This document shows, piece after piece, positions 23,372-33,186 of a stretch of 64,000 nt of DNA; the stretch's first letter is position 1, and every line of letters begins with the position of its first letter. The stretch comes from M3007 sp964589365 (lineage in GTDB: Bacteria > Bacteroidota > Bacteroidia > Chitinophagales > Saprospiraceae). A model generated the notes under the pieces. That model was not told the DNA's origin. It ran no database searches and saw only the letters and a program-made list of their open reading frames with translations. The stretch lies in NCBI GenBank assembly GCA_964589365.1, contig CAZPTQ010000001.1:1-64000 (forward strand), read 5' to 3'. The translations under genes were made by a program, and so were the position numbers.

Positions 23372-26300
23372 ATGAAACAGCGTTTTCTCCTTTCTCTGTT
23401 GTTTTTGCTTGCAATGTCTTATTCGGTTGCAGCGCAAAATGTGCCACAAGGCATTAACTATCAGTGCATTGTACGCAACGACCAAACGGGCGACCCGGTA
23501 ACGAACCAAACCGTCACCCTGCTCTTTTCCATCCGCAACGGCAGCCCCAATGGCCCGGTTGACTATCAGGAAAAGCATGTAGCTTCGACCAACGAGTTTG
23601 GTCTGGTCAACCTTGTCATCGGCCGTGGGCAGCCACAGGTGAACAATTTTACCGGTATTAGCTGGAGCGCAGGCTCCAAGTTTCTTACCGTATTGCTCGA
23701 ATCTTCCCCCAACGTTTTTGACGAAATAGGCAATTCTGAACTCCTCAGCGTGCCGTACGCCCTTTATGCCCAAAATGGTGGCGGTGGTGGCTCTGACAAT
23801 TGGGGGGTTCAAACGGCATTTACCAACAACGGCATAACGGGCAACGGCTTGGCCAACAACCCAATCGGGCTTGCCCAGCAAGGTGCTCAATCTGGCCAGG
23901 TTCTGAAATGGAATGGCACGGCCTGGACGCCTGCTGCCGACCTCCAAGGCGGCGGTGGCGGCAACAGCGGCACGGTTACTCAGATTAATACAGGCACTGG
24001 CTTGCAAGGCGGTCCGATCACGACTACAGGAACCGTAAGTTTGAGCAACACTGCGGTTCAAGCTGGCACACACGGCAGTGCAACCGAGATTCCAGTGATA
24101 ACTGTGGACGCACAAGGCCGTATCACTCACATTGAAAAAGTTATCGTGCAACCTGGGGCGGTTGGCTTGAATAGTGGAACAGGCATCAATGTCGTGACGA
24201 ATGGCTTCAACAACTTCACCATCAATAATACGGGGGATACCAACCCTAACGATGACGTGAGCTTCACTACTATGCACGACGGCGATGTAAGCGGCCCTTA
24301 CAACAACTTACAGATCAAGGCCAATGTTGTGACTTCCAATGAATTGAACAATGCTGCGGTTACTGCCCCCAAGCTTGCCAACATGGGTGCGGCAAACGGA
24401 CAAGTGCTTAAATGGAACGGTACGGCTTGGGCGCCTGCCGCAGATGATTCAGGCAACGTCGCATTGACAGGCGGCAATGGAATCAGCATCACGGGGAGTT
24501 CCCCCAACTTCACCATCACCAATACGGGCGATACCAACGCCGCTGATGATATCACAACTACAACGCAAGCCAATGGCGATGTGAGCGGCCCGTTCAGCAA
24601 TTTGCAAATCAAGGCCAATGTCGTTACAAGTGTTGAAATTGCTGATGGAGCGGTCATTACAGCCAAACTTGCTAACGATGCCGTCACTTCTGCCAAGATC
24701 GCAGATGGTGCTGTGAATACTACAGACATCGCCAACCAAGCAGTTACAGGTGCGAAAATTGACGACATGGGCGCCGCCAATGGCCAGGTACTCAAATGGA
24801 ACGGTACTGTCTGGGCGCCTGCTGCAGACGCTACTGGCAACTTCGCTGTGCTTCCAGGAATTGGGATTGATGTGGTCCAATCAGGCAACACTTTTACTGT
24901 TATCAATGACGGTGATATAAATCCCAATGACGACCTGACAAACACAACCGTTTTTAATGGCGATGTAACTGGCCTCTTCAACAACCTTCAACTCAAGGCT
25001 GGTATAGTAGTAAACGCTGACATGGCTCCCAACTCCATCGGCACGAACAACCTTATCAATGGCGCCGTTACCGCTGCAAAACTCAACAATATGGGTGCGG
25101 CCAACGGCCAAATTCTACAATATAACGGTGTAACATGGGTGCCTGTTAACCTCCCTAATGCAATGGGTGACAATTGGGGCACTCAGATTGTCCAGACCAA
25201 TGCCACACTTTCCGGTCAAGGCACTGCTGGCAACTTATTGGGTATTGCCCAGCAAGGAGCTACCAATGGACAAGTACTCCGCTGGAATGGGGCAACGTGG
25301 GCTCCGGCTACATTGCCACCGCCAGTAGGCGACAATTGGGGCACACAGGCTGCGGAGGTCGGAAATGCCCTCACTGGGAATGGCACCGTGCTCACTCCAC
25401 TCAATCTTGCAAAGCAAGGTGCTAATACAGGTGAAGTGCTCAAATGGAACGGAGCGCAATGGCAACCTGCCGCCGACATCAGCGGTGGCACGGGTGACAA
25501 TTACGTCGCTGGTACCGGCATTAGTGTCACGGGCACTTCGCCCAATTTTGTTATAAACAACATAGGTGATTTAAGCAACACCAACGAATTGCAAAATCTT
25601 GCCATCGCTGGCAACGTGCTGAGCATTTCCAACGGCAACGCGGTCAATCTCCCTGTTGGCCCAAACTACACAGAAGGCGCTGGCATTGATATTACAGGAA
25701 CCGTAATCACCAACACCGGAGACTTGAGCAATACCAATGAAATCCAAAACTTAACCCTCACAGGATCAATCCTAGAGATTTCAAACGGCAATACCGTTGA
25801 CCTTGACCCCTTGCTTGGCACTGGTGGTGACGATTGGAAAAACGTGGGTGACGATATTATCAATACCAACATAGGCAATGTTGGTATTGGCGTTCCCGTT
25901 CCCGCAGCCCGCCTCCATATTGCCGGAAATGGTGAGTCGATCCGCATACAAGGAGATACTCCCATTATTACGTTCATCCCTAGTGGCCCAATGATGCCTG
26001 GAGTAGGCTTTGTCCGCATGGCCGCTGGGTTGTTATCATTAGGCACCCAAAACATTACCAATGTTGCGTTGACGCCGAATGGGAAAAATGCATTAATTGC
26101 CAACGGGACCAATGGATATGTCGGTGTCGGAGAACCCAACATTACTGATGCAAGCCTTCGTGTCTTGCAAAAAGAAGGTGGTCTCCTTTTGCATAATGAG
26201 AATAACGGAAATTTTTGGGAGTTCTCTGCCAGTCCCGCAAATGGTAGTCTCCAACTTTTCAACAGCACACTCGGTGGCGGAGTCCCAGCAGGCACTTTTA

Positions 26301-26692
26301 CACCAGCAGGGCTATATGTGCCTTCTGATCGTCGCTTAAAAACAGATATTGAGGCTATTTCAACAGGTATATTGTCAAAGATGATGCAACTCAAGCCGGT
26401 TAGTTACCGGTACATGGCAGAGGCGGCCGATGCCAAACATTCGCTCGGGTTTTTGGCACAAGACGTACAATCTGTATTCCCTGAACTTGTTGGCCAAAGC
26501 ACTGACCGCAACGGCAAAAAAGGCTATTTGTCCATTAATTACGGTGGATTTGGCGTGTTGGCGGTGAAGGCCATCCAGGAACAACAGGCTGAAATTGAGG
26601 GATTAACAAAAGAGAATGCTGAGCTCCGCAGCAAAACCCAATCTCTGGAAGCGCGATTGTTGCGCTTAGAGAAGCTGGCTGGAGAGAAATAA
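23372..26692 (+). CDS. Fibre-like surface protein with S74 intramolecular chaperone domain
   Basis: A 1106-residue exported protein (signal peptide MKQRFLLSLLFLLAMSYSVAAQ). After an N-terminal domain (GINYQCIVRN ... LLSVPYALYAQNGG), about 600 residues consist of degenerate beta repeats; the unit GQVLKWNGxxWxPA occurs six times (near residues 174, 343, 471, 579, 632 and 687), alternating with NFTITNTGDTN and AVTxxKLAN units. The C-terminus SDRRLKTDIEAIS ... LGFLAQDVQSVFPELV is a Peptidase_S74 domain, which in phage tail spikes trimerises and cleaves itself, and ends in a coiled coil. It probably forms a trimeric cell-surface fibre. No phage genes adjoin it. Confidence 0.75.
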   Translation: MKQRFLLSLLFLLAMSYSVAAQNVPQGINYQCIVRNDQTGDPVTNQTVTLLFSIRNGSPNGPVDYQEKHVASTNEFGLVNLVIGRGQPQVNNFTGISWSAGSKFLTVLLESSPNVFDEIGNSELLSVPYALYAQNGGGGGSDNWGVQTAFTNNGITGNGLANNPIGLAQQGAQSGQVLKWNGTAWTPAADLQGGGGGNSGTVTQINTGTGLQGGPITTTGTVSLSNTAVQAGTHGSATEIPVITVDAQGRITHIEKVIVQPGAVGLNSGTGINVVTNGFNNFTINNTGDTNPNDDVSFTTMHDGDVSGPYNNLQIKANVVTSNELNNAAVTAPKLANMGAANGQVLKWNGTAWAPAADDSGNVALTGGNGISITGSSPNFTITNTGDTNAADDITTTTQANGDVSGPFSNLQIKANVVTSVEIADGAVITAKLANDAVTSAKIADGAVNTTDIANQAVTGAKIDDMGAANGQVLKWNGTVWAPAADATGNFAVLPGIGIDVVQSGNTFTVINDGDINPNDDLTNTTVFNGDVTGLFNNLQLKAGIVVNADMAPNSIGTNNLINGAVTAAKLNNMGAANGQILQYNGVTWVPVNLPNAMGDNWGTQIVQTNATLSGQGTAGNLLGIAQQGATNGQVLRWNGATWAPATLPPPVGDNWGTQAAEVGNALTGNGTVLTPLNLAKQGANTGEVLKWNGAQWQPAADISGGTGDNYVAGTGISVTGTSPNFVINNIGDLSNTNELQNLAIAGNVLSISNGNAVNLPVGPNYTEGAGIDITGTVITNTGDLSNTNEIQNLTLTGSILEISNGNTVDLDPLLGTGGDDWKNVGDDIINTNIGNVGIGVPVPAARLHIAGNGESIRIQGDTPIITFIPSGPMMPGVGFVRMAAGLLSLGTQNITNVALTPNGKNALIANGTNGYVGVGEPNITDASLRVLQKEGGLLLHNENNGNFWEFSASPANGSLQLFNSTLGGGVPAGTFTPAGLYVPSDRRLKTDIEAISTGILSKMMQLKPVSYRYMAEAADAKHSLGFLAQDVQSVFPELVGQSTDRNGKKGYLSINYGGFGVLAVKAIQEQQAEIEGLTKENAELRSKTQSLEARLLRLEKLAGEK

Positions 26693-26699
26693 CAAAATA

Positions 26700-26826
26700 A
26701 ACCGCAAAACAGGAGAACAGGAAAATGTAAAACCGTACTTTATGATCCTAAAAAGGGCTAAATCTCCCCTTTTCGAGATCATTCTCTTCGCGGTTTGACA
26801 TTTTCCTGTTCTCCGGTTTTGCGGTT
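26700..26826. repeat. Large palindrome (36-bp arms, two mismatches)
   Basis: Left arm 26700-26735 and right arm 26791-26826 are reverse complements over 36 bp with two changes; shared words are AACCGCAAAAC and GGAGAACAGGAAAATGT. The 55-base spacer contains CTAAATCTCCCC and TTTCGAGATC. It lies between the convergent fibre gene and the SH3-like lipoprotein gene, so it may end both transcripts. Confidence 0.75.
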
Positions 26827-26845
26827 TCTTTTATTTCCATTTTGC

Positions 26846-27889
26846 CTATTCCCCACTCCTCAAATTCACCACAATCCCATTCCCAAACGGGTCTTCAAAC
26901 ATTCTTTTTCGGATGTTTAACGCTTCTCGCTCGCGCGCGTTCAGGCATTTTGGCGGATCGGTTAAAATCTGCTCCATTTCTGCCAAAATCTTTTCCTGAG
27001 ATTGCCAGTAGCGCTGTTTTTTTTCAAAAATATCCTCTAAAATTTGGTCTTTCAAAGCCTCCAATTGGGGTGCAAAAATTTGCCCGGATTCCCGCACTCG
27101 ATCAATTTGCCGGAGCAGATTAAGGTGATGCCCCAACCCAAGTTGGCTCGCAGATTCTGAACCAGAAAGTGGAAATTTCCAGACTGGATAGAGCGATTCG
27201 ATGCTGTCAATTTGGAATGCGGCAAGGCAAGTTTGGAGAAAAACGTCATCCTGCAAGCCCTTGGTTGTCAATGCTTTTTGATGCCAAACACGAAAATCAG
27301 CGACGAGCATTGACCCTTCTTCCGATCCGATTTTTTGAAATAAATATCCCGGAAAAACATCGTTCAACCAATTGAATTCTGGCTGAAACCCAGTTTCGGG
27401 ACGGCGGGAAAGCATGAACAAAAACGTATCGCGCAGGGCCACTGTTTCTCGCCACATCTCAGCAAATTGCAGGTCCGTTTCCAGATTTGGAAAATTTTGC
27501 GCCACTGAATTGCGACGGGCGGCAAGTGCTTTCCCAAAGTAGCAAATTAGCCGTTTTTGCAACAACCAGTCTCCAGGGTCACGAGCTGGCCTCAAAGCCC
27601 AGGCAAGTACCCAACCAGTGTGATGCTCACCCGTTTGCACTTTTATCCACGGCGTTTGAAATACATCACTGCCGACGGCAATTTGAGTTTCTACTGGTCC
27701 CAGCTCCCCGAGGTCGGTAAGTACCTGGCCTTTTCGCAACGAAAATAATTCGCGGCTTTTTTCACTTGGTTCACTACGCAGGGAGGCTTGTTCAACATGG
27801 ACAACAAGTTGGTTTTCAGATGCTTGTTTGTTTTTGCAAGCAGTAAGCAAAAACAGGAGGGGTAAAATTTTCCAATCTAAATGCTGCAT
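26846..27889 (-). CDS. Lipoprotein with SH3-like domain
   Basis: A 347-residue lipoprotein. MQHLDWKILPLLFLLTAC is a lipobox signal with cysteine 18. Residues about 30-100 form a bacterial SH3-like module (VVHVEQASLRSEPSEKSRELFSLRKGQVL ... WIKVQTGEHHTGWVLAWAL), a fold that often binds cell wall peptides. The remaining 240 residues are helical, including a long coiled stretch near EALKDQILEDIFEKKQRYWQSQEKILAEMEQI, and match no family I know. ATG 27889 is chosen since a TAGTTTTG box (27908-27915) lies upstream, inside the longer open frame. Confidence 0.65.
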   Translation of the reverse strand: MQHLDWKILPLLFLLTACKNKQASENQLVVHVEQASLRSEPSEKSRELFSLRKGQVLTDLGELGPVETQIAVGSDVFQTPWIKVQTGEHHTGWVLAWALRPARDPGDWLLQKRLICYFGKALAARRNSVAQNFPNLETDLQFAEMWRETVALRDTFLFMLSRRPETGFQPEFNWLNDVFPGYLFQKIGSEEGSMLVADFRVWHQKALTTKGLQDDVFLQTCLAAFQIDSIESLYPVWKFPLSGSESASQLGLGHHLNLLRQIDRVRESGQIFAPQLEALKDQILEDIFEKKQRYWQSQEKILAEMEQILTDPPKCLNAREREALNIRKRMFEDPFGNGIVVNLRSGE

Positions 27890-27907
27890 ACGAAGTAAGT
27901 TTACGCA

Positions 27908-27915
27908 CAAAACTA
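27908..27915 (-). promoter_or_regulatory. -7 box for the SH3-like lipoprotein gene
   Basis: On the minus strand TAGTTTTG fits TAnnTTTG, 18 bp before ATG 27889. The divergent gene at 27931 starts only 15 bp away on the other side. Confidence 0.45.
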
Positions 27916-27930
27916 CGGTAGCCTTCTTGC

Positions 27931-30555
27931 ATGAAACTTTCCTTCTACTTCCCCATCTTCACGTTCCTCCTTATAACGGCTCAAATGCTGCATTCCCAAA
28001 TAGTTGAGGATTTTTCTGACGGGAATTTTGACCAAAACCCAACTTGGGTTGGCGATGCTGCCAATTTCAAAATAAACGCCGTTGGCGAACTCCAACTTAA
28101 TGCCTTGGCGGCGGGTCAATCAGCACTTATTGTTGCGGGAAATATAGCTGACAGCACCATTTGGGATTTTGAAGTGCGCTTAGAGTTTGCCCCGTCCAAC
28201 CAAAATCTTGTGCGGGTCTACCTTCAAACAGACCAGACCGATCTCGCTGCTGCCAACGGCTATTACCTCGAAATGGGAGAAACAGGTGCGCTGGATGCTA
28301 TTCGTTTTTTCAGGCAAGATGGGGCAATTAAAATGCTGTTGGCTACTGGTCAGGCAGGGCTTGCGGGGAATTCCCCAAACCTTCATATCCGCACAAAACG
28401 CACATTATCAGGCGATTGGACAGTGGAAGCAGGCACAGTCGGTTCCGCTTTGCAGCCACAGTTCGCATTGCTGGAGAATACTTGGCCAGGTGGAACAAAT
28501 CGCTTTTTTGGCTTTCAATGCGTTTGTACAATCACCAATGCAAGCAAGTTTTACTTCGACAATATCAACATTCGCCCCGACCTGCCAGACACGCAGCCAC
28601 CTGTATTGGTAACGGCACAAGGCGGCGATGAGACCCAAGTGTCGGCGGTGTTTGACGAGGATTTGGACCTTGTTTCCGCCGAGGATCCGGCGAATTATTC
28701 GATAAACAACAGCATTGGACAGCCCCTTTCAGCCTTGCTTTCTGGCGATAAAAGATCCGTTGTTTTGACGCTTCAAAATCCGCTCTCGACAGGCACATAC
28801 ACGCTTCAGACTTCTGGCGTAAAAGATATTTCTGACAATGTAAGTTTGGTTCAAACTGCTGATTTCCAATTCATAAAAGTAGAAGTAGGGGAAGAATTTG
28901 ACATTCTTATCAACGAAATAATGGCTGATCCGACCCCTTCGCGCGGACTTCCGGAACTTGAATGGGTCGAAATTTTTAACTATTCTGCCAAAGTTTTTGA
29001 TCTCGCCAATTTCCGCTTTTCCGACGGCAGCAGCAGTGCGCTCCCACTTCCAGTTTATGCCCTCCAGCCAGGCGCCTATGTGGTGCTAACAGCCAACGCC
29101 AACGTGACAGCCCTTCAAAGCGCAGCACTCCATAGCAATGTGATTGGCTTTGGGATAAGCAGTGCTGCACTCAACAACGATGGCGACGTGCTTACAATCA
29201 GCGATGCGGCGGGCAATATTATTGACCGAGTGTCCTATGGCGGAGGCTGCAATGCTTCTTCCGCTGATTATGAAGGCGTTTCCCGTGAGCGCATCAACCC
29301 GACATTGCCTTGCCTCGGCGTGGAAAACTGGCAACCATCTCCTGCCCAGATTGGTGCCACCCTGGGCTTTCAAAACGCATCATACTCCACTGCGGCTGAC
29401 TTGACTGCCCCCAATCTCTTCTTTGCATACCCTGAATCGCCGAGCTCTATTTTACTCACCTTTAGCAAAGGTTTGGATATAACAACAGTACAAAACCCGG
29501 CAGCCTACCAGTTTTCACCGGCCCGAAGCATCGCCTCCGCAATACAACTGCCTGACGATCGTGCGCGGGTTCGATTATCCCTCAATCAACCTTTAGAACC
29601 AGCGACCATTTATACAATCACGCTTGGAAACGAAGTGGCCGATTGCAGCGGAAACCTTGCAGAAAACACGGATACAGCATACGTTGGATTGCCAGAAAAG
29701 CCAGACTACCAAGATATTGTATTGAACGAGATCCTTTTCAATCCTGAATCGGGCGGTGCCCGCTACCTCGAGTTTTACAACCGCAGCCAAAAAATATTTG
29801 ATTGGTCGGAGTTCTTTTTGGAAGACACATCCAGTGCAGTAGCCATTTTCCAAAAACGACTTTTTCTGCCTGGCATCTACCATGTACTCAGCAGTGATCC
29901 CGCTGACATACGAAGCCGCCACCAAAATATCTATACAGGGCGAGTGCTTTGCCAAACTTTGCCTTCTCTTGATGACAACAGTGATCTTATTACACTTTAT
30001 TGGGCAGGAGGAGGCCAAAGCATCACCATTGATTCCTTTTTTTATCGTCGTGGCATGCACAATGCCCTGCTCTCAACTTCCGAACAGGAAGGTGTGGCAC
30101 TTGAGCGGATTCGCATAGAAGAACCGACGCAAGCAGCCTCCAACTGGACCTCTGCCTCACCACTCATTACCGGCGCTGCTGGCACACCGACCCTGCCCAA
30201 TTCTCAATCGCTTCCTGCCTCCAATCCTGTAGATGATCTGATATCCATTCCAATCGGCCGTCTTTCGCCGGATGGAGATTCCCGCGAAGATTTTCTGGAA
30301 ATTTTTTACAATCTGCCAAAAGAGGGCTATGCCGCCAGTTTGACCATTTTTGATTCAGATGGGAATTTGGTCAAAAGCCTTGTCAGACAAAACCTAATCG
30401 GTAAGGAAGGTAGCTTTCGCTGGGATGGCGACACAGATGCAGGCGAAAACGTGAAAGCTCGACCAGGTATACACCTTCTTTACTTCGAGATTTTCAGCCC
30501 CGAAGGCGATGTGAGGCGGGTGAAAAAAGCAGTGGCGGTGCTGGGAAGATTTTGA
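27931..30555 (+). CDS. Large secreted protein with lamin-tail and Ig-like domains
   Basis: An 874-residue exported protein (signal MKLSFYFPIFTFLLITAQMLHSQ). Order of domains: a beta-sandwich of about 200 residues (EDFSDGNF ... FYFDNINIRPD) resembling concanavalin-type domains; an SbsA-like Ig domain (PPVLVTAQGGDETQVSAVFDEDL); a lamin-tail domain (ILINEIMADPTPSRGLPELEWVEIFN); a second Ig-like domain (SSILLTFSKGLD); a second lamin-tail domain (IVLNEILFNPESGGARYLEFYN); and a FlgD-like Ig end with RLSPDGDSREDFLEIFYNLP. The terminal module resembles those on gliding and T9SS-associated proteins of this phylum. Probably a cell-surface or released protein; no enzymatic motif seen. Confidence 0.75.
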   Translation: MKLSFYFPIFTFLLITAQMLHSQIVEDFSDGNFDQNPTWVGDAANFKINAVGELQLNALAAGQSALIVAGNIADSTIWDFEVRLEFAPSNQNLVRVYLQTDQTDLAAANGYYLEMGETGALDAIRFFRQDGAIKMLLATGQAGLAGNSPNLHIRTKRTLSGDWTVEAGTVGSALQPQFALLENTWPGGTNRFFGFQCVCTITNASKFYFDNINIRPDLPDTQPPVLVTAQGGDETQVSAVFDEDLDLVSAEDPANYSINNSIGQPLSALLSGDKRSVVLTLQNPLSTGTYTLQTSGVKDISDNVSLVQTADFQFIKVEVGEEFDILINEIMADPTPSRGLPELEWVEIFNYSAKVFDLANFRFSDGSSSALPLPVYALQPGAYVVLTANANVTALQSAALHSNVIGFGISSAALNNDGDVLTISDAAGNIIDRVSYGGGCNASSADYEGVSRERINPTLPCLGVENWQPSPAQIGATLGFQNASYSTAADLTAPNLFFAYPESPSSILLTFSKGLDITTVQNPAAYQFSPARSIASAIQLPDDRARVRLSLNQPLEPATIYTITLGNEVADCSGNLAENTDTAYVGLPEKPDYQDIVLNEILFNPESGGARYLEFYNRSQKIFDWSEFFLEDTSSAVAIFQKRLFLPGIYHVLSSDPADIRSRHQNIYTGRVLCQTLPSLDDNSDLITLYWAGGGQSITIDSFFYRRGMHNALLSTSEQEGVALERIRIEEPTQAASNWTSASPLITGAAGTPTLPNSQSLPASNPVDDLISIPIGRLSPDGDSREDFLEIFYNLPKEGYAASLTIFDSDGNLVKSLVRQNLIGKEGSFRWDGDTDAGENVKARPGIHLLYFEIFSPEGDVRRVKKAVAVLGRF

Positions 30556-30556
30556 A

Positions 30557-31204
30557 TTAATTTTTAAGGAAATAAATAATGACAGCGCCTAAAATCAGGA
30601 GCAATAAAAGCGGCCAAACCCAGCCCACGCCCATGCTTGCTTTTTCTTGACCAGCACTACCACTACCCGCATTTGCCATTCCCAAAAGCGAGCCAACACC
30701 CGCCGGGAGCAGACTAACAATACTGCTTCTTTGGCTGAGCAAATACCCAACGAGTTTGGAAGCGTTTAACCCTTCCATACTGATTTTTTTACTGAGCAAC
30801 GCCATCACGAGCGGACCGGCGAGGCCAAGCAGCGACGAAACAGTGGATTGCTTTACTCCTGAAAACGAGGCCACTGCATTTATAATAGCAGGAACCTTTG
30901 CCCCGAATATCGTGCTAAGCAACTGACCAGAAACGTCTTTGGGGTCGTTTTGCGCCAAATTGCCCCCACCAAGCAGGCTGCCAAGATGGTCGAGAATGGC
31001 AGGGTTAAAATTGCGCAATGTGTTGAAAATATTGTCAATAGCATGGGAATCTCCGCATTTTTCGAGCAGGCCGGCAAGTATGGTGGGAACAAGACTGGCT
31101 ATGGTTTTGTAAATGCCAGATTCATTTTCTCCGTAGATTAAGGAGGCTTCGCTGAGCAGTTCAGGGCTGAGGTACTCTTTCAGGGAGTCAAGTATATTTG
31201 ACAT
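30557..31204 (-). CDS. DUF937 domain membrane protein
   Basis: A 215-residue protein. Most of it is the helical DUF937 domain (MSNILDSLKEYLSPELLSEAS ... VPTILAGLLEKCG ... LGSLLGGGN ... IFGAKVPAIINAVASFSGV), and it ends in one membrane helix (WVWPLLLLLILGAVIIYFL). The family is widespread and uncharacterised; related YidB-like proteins are known only by sequence. ATG 31204 is chosen at the conserved MSN start; an upstream frame to 31318 has no recognisable sequence. The stop is one base from the convergent gene's stop. Confidence 0.75.
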   Translation of the reverse strand: MSNILDSLKEYLSPELLSEASLIYGENESGIYKTIASLVPTILAGLLEKCGDSHAIDNIFNTLRNFNPAILDHLGSLLGGGNLAQNDPKDVSGQLLSTIFGAKVPAIINAVASFSGVKQSTVSSLLGLAGPLVMALLSKKISMEGLNASKLVGYLLSQRSSIVSLLPAGVGSLLGMANAGSGSAGQEKASMGVGWVWPLLLLLILGAVIIYFLKN

Positions 31205-31343
31205 GATTGTTTTTGAAAATTTGATTGGAATAATAGATATGAAGGGCTTAGAGGTGCTTGAATTTAACTCAACGCAGCTCTTGAACAACTTACTTACCAA
31301 AATGATTGACGCTGTCATGTTTTAATTTAAGACATCCACCACT

Positions 31344-32981
31344 ATGTCGCGCCTATTGCTTCTGCTCAACTTGTTTGTTTTCCTTTTTTCCTGCAACGAC
31401 TCCCCTACCCCGCCAGACGCGCGGCGGGCCTTCAGATACAACCAACACAATCCCATCACCTCGCTCGATCCGGCTTTTGCCCGTACGCAAAACAATATTT
31501 GGGCGGTGGATTGTATGTTCAATGGCCTCGTCCAATTAGACGATAATCTGAACATAAAACCTTGTATAGCAAAGCATTGGAGTATATCACTCGATGGCCT
31601 GATCTATCGTTTTTCTTTGCGCGACGACGTTTTTTTTCACGACGACCCTGCGTTTTCCAATGGTGGGAAAGGTCGAAAAGTGGTCGCTTCTGACGTGGTG
31701 TACAGTTTCCAAAGACTGCTGGATGAAACATGGCCCAAGCCCGGCTCCTGGATTTTCAAAGACCGCGTAGCCACGGATTCAGCCTTTGTGGCAGTGAGCG
31801 ATTCTGTGTTTGTATTGCGCCTCAGCGCGTCCTTCCAGCCCATGTTGCAAATCCTGACCATGCAGTACGCCAGCATTGTGCCACATGAAGTCTGTGAATT
31901 TTGGGGGCGAGATTTCCGTAGAAACCCCGTAGGCACAGGACCGTTCCGCTTCAAAATATGGGCAGAGAACCAGGCGCTTGTCTTGGTCAAGAACGAACAC
32001 TATTTTGAACGGGACAGCACGGGCACACGCCTACCCTATCTTGATGCCGTGAAAACCACCTTTATTAGTGATCGAAAAACCGCGTTTCTGGAATTTAAAA
32101 AAGGAAATCTGGACTATTTTTTTGGACTTGAAAGTGCTTATATCAACGAACTGCTAACACCAGAAGGCGAACTCCAGCCCGCGCTTTCTGAACAGTTTTA
32201 TTTTTTGAAAAATCCGTATTTGAACACAGAGTATTTGGGGGTTCGGACGATTAGTGATAGTCTGACTCAAAATCAGATTATCACTAATCCCCTGCAAATC
32301 AAAAAAATACGCCAAGCCCTGAACTATGGTTTTGACCGCGCCCAAATGCTGCGCACCCTGCGCAACAACGTGGGACAGCCCGCAACTTCGGGCTTTGCAC
32401 CGCGTGGTTTGCCTTCATTTGACGACACGGCTGTTCGGGGCTATAGATTCGATCCTGCCTATGCCGCCAGGCTACTCGCTGAAGCAGGTTTCCCGCAAGG
32501 AAAAAACCTGCCCAACATCACACTACTTTGCAACAATGATTACCTAGATATCTGCACTTTTATTGCACGCCAATGGGAAGATTTAGGGATAAAAGTCAAC
32601 ATTGAAATGACCGAAACGGCGCTCTTACGGGAGCGTATGCGCAAGAGACAGGCGCCCTTCTTCCGTGCTTCCTGGATCGCCGACTACCCCGATGCGGAAA
32701 GTTTCCTGACTTGTTTTTATTCCAAAAACGGAGCGCCACCAAATTACACCGGGTTTCAAAATGCAGCTTTCGACCGACGCTACGAAGCATCCCTCCGCGA
32801 AACGGATATGGAGCGCCGCTATGCCTTTTACAGGGACATGGAAAAGATATTGGTCGAAGAAAGCCCTGTTATTTTTCTCTTCTACGACGAAACGGCGCAG
32901 TTCGCCAATCGCCGGGTGAGGGGGCTTTCGCGTAACGCGATCAATCTTTTGTCGCTGAAGAAGGTTCGGATAAGCCCTTGA
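31344..32981 (+). CDS. Peptide/oligopeptide ABC transporter solute-binding lipoprotein
   Basis: A 545-residue periplasmic solute-binding protein of family 5 (DppA/OppA type), lipid-anchored at the cysteine of LLLLNLFVFLFSC. The family signatures ITSLDPAFARTQNNIWAVDCMFNGL, FSLRDDVFFHDDPAFSNG, RNPVGTGPFRFKIW and the C-terminal FFRASWIADYPDAESFLTCFY are clear. These proteins deliver peptides or other small molecules to an ABC importer, but no permease or ATPase gene is next to it, so the partner is elsewhere. Full length for the family. Confidence 0.85.
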   Translation: MSRLLLLLNLFVFLFSCNDSPTPPDARRAFRYNQHNPITSLDPAFARTQNNIWAVDCMFNGLVQLDDNLNIKPCIAKHWSISLDGLIYRFSLRDDVFFHDDPAFSNGGKGRKVVASDVVYSFQRLLDETWPKPGSWIFKDRVATDSAFVAVSDSVFVLRLSASFQPMLQILTMQYASIVPHEVCEFWGRDFRRNPVGTGPFRFKIWAENQALVLVKNEHYFERDSTGTRLPYLDAVKTTFISDRKTAFLEFKKGNLDYFFGLESAYINELLTPEGELQPALSEQFYFLKNPYLNTEYLGVRTISDSLTQNQIITNPLQIKKIRQALNYGFDRAQMLRTLRNNVGQPATSGFAPRGLPSFDDTAVRGYRFDPAYAARLLAEAGFPQGKNLPNITLLCNNDYLDICTFIARQWEDLGIKVNIEMTETALLRERMRKRQAPFFRASWIADYPDAESFLTCFYSKNGAPPNYTGFQNAAFDRRYEASLRETDMERRYAFYRDMEKILVEESPVIFLFYDETAQFANRRVRGLSRNAINLLSLKKVRISP

Positions 32982-33186
32982 CTCGTTTTCATTAATCCTT
33001 CTCCTTTGCTCCCTCCTCTCTGTTTAAAGGGCTTTTATCTAATATTGCAAAACAAGGCAGGAAAGGTTTTTGTCTTTGTGGCTGGAATAAAATTTAAGTG
33101 CCATTTTTCAATTTATTGGACATGCACTTAAGAGCAAGCAGGCTCAAATCAACAAATCGCCGGATAAACTACTCAACAACAACAGC

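Noticed and set aside
23246..24277. 343-residue minus-strand frame inside the fibre gene
   Set aside because: It mirrors the plus-strand gene, whose signal peptide, repeats and S74 domain are convincing; the mirror is low-complexity and Ala/Val/Arg-rich.
25666..26394. 242-residue minus-strand frame inside the fibre gene
   Set aside because: Antisense to the S74-containing region; no motif and Pro/Ser-rich.
23372..26692. Prophage tail fibre gene
   Set aside because: It has a secretion signal and no phage structural, integrase or lysis genes around it.
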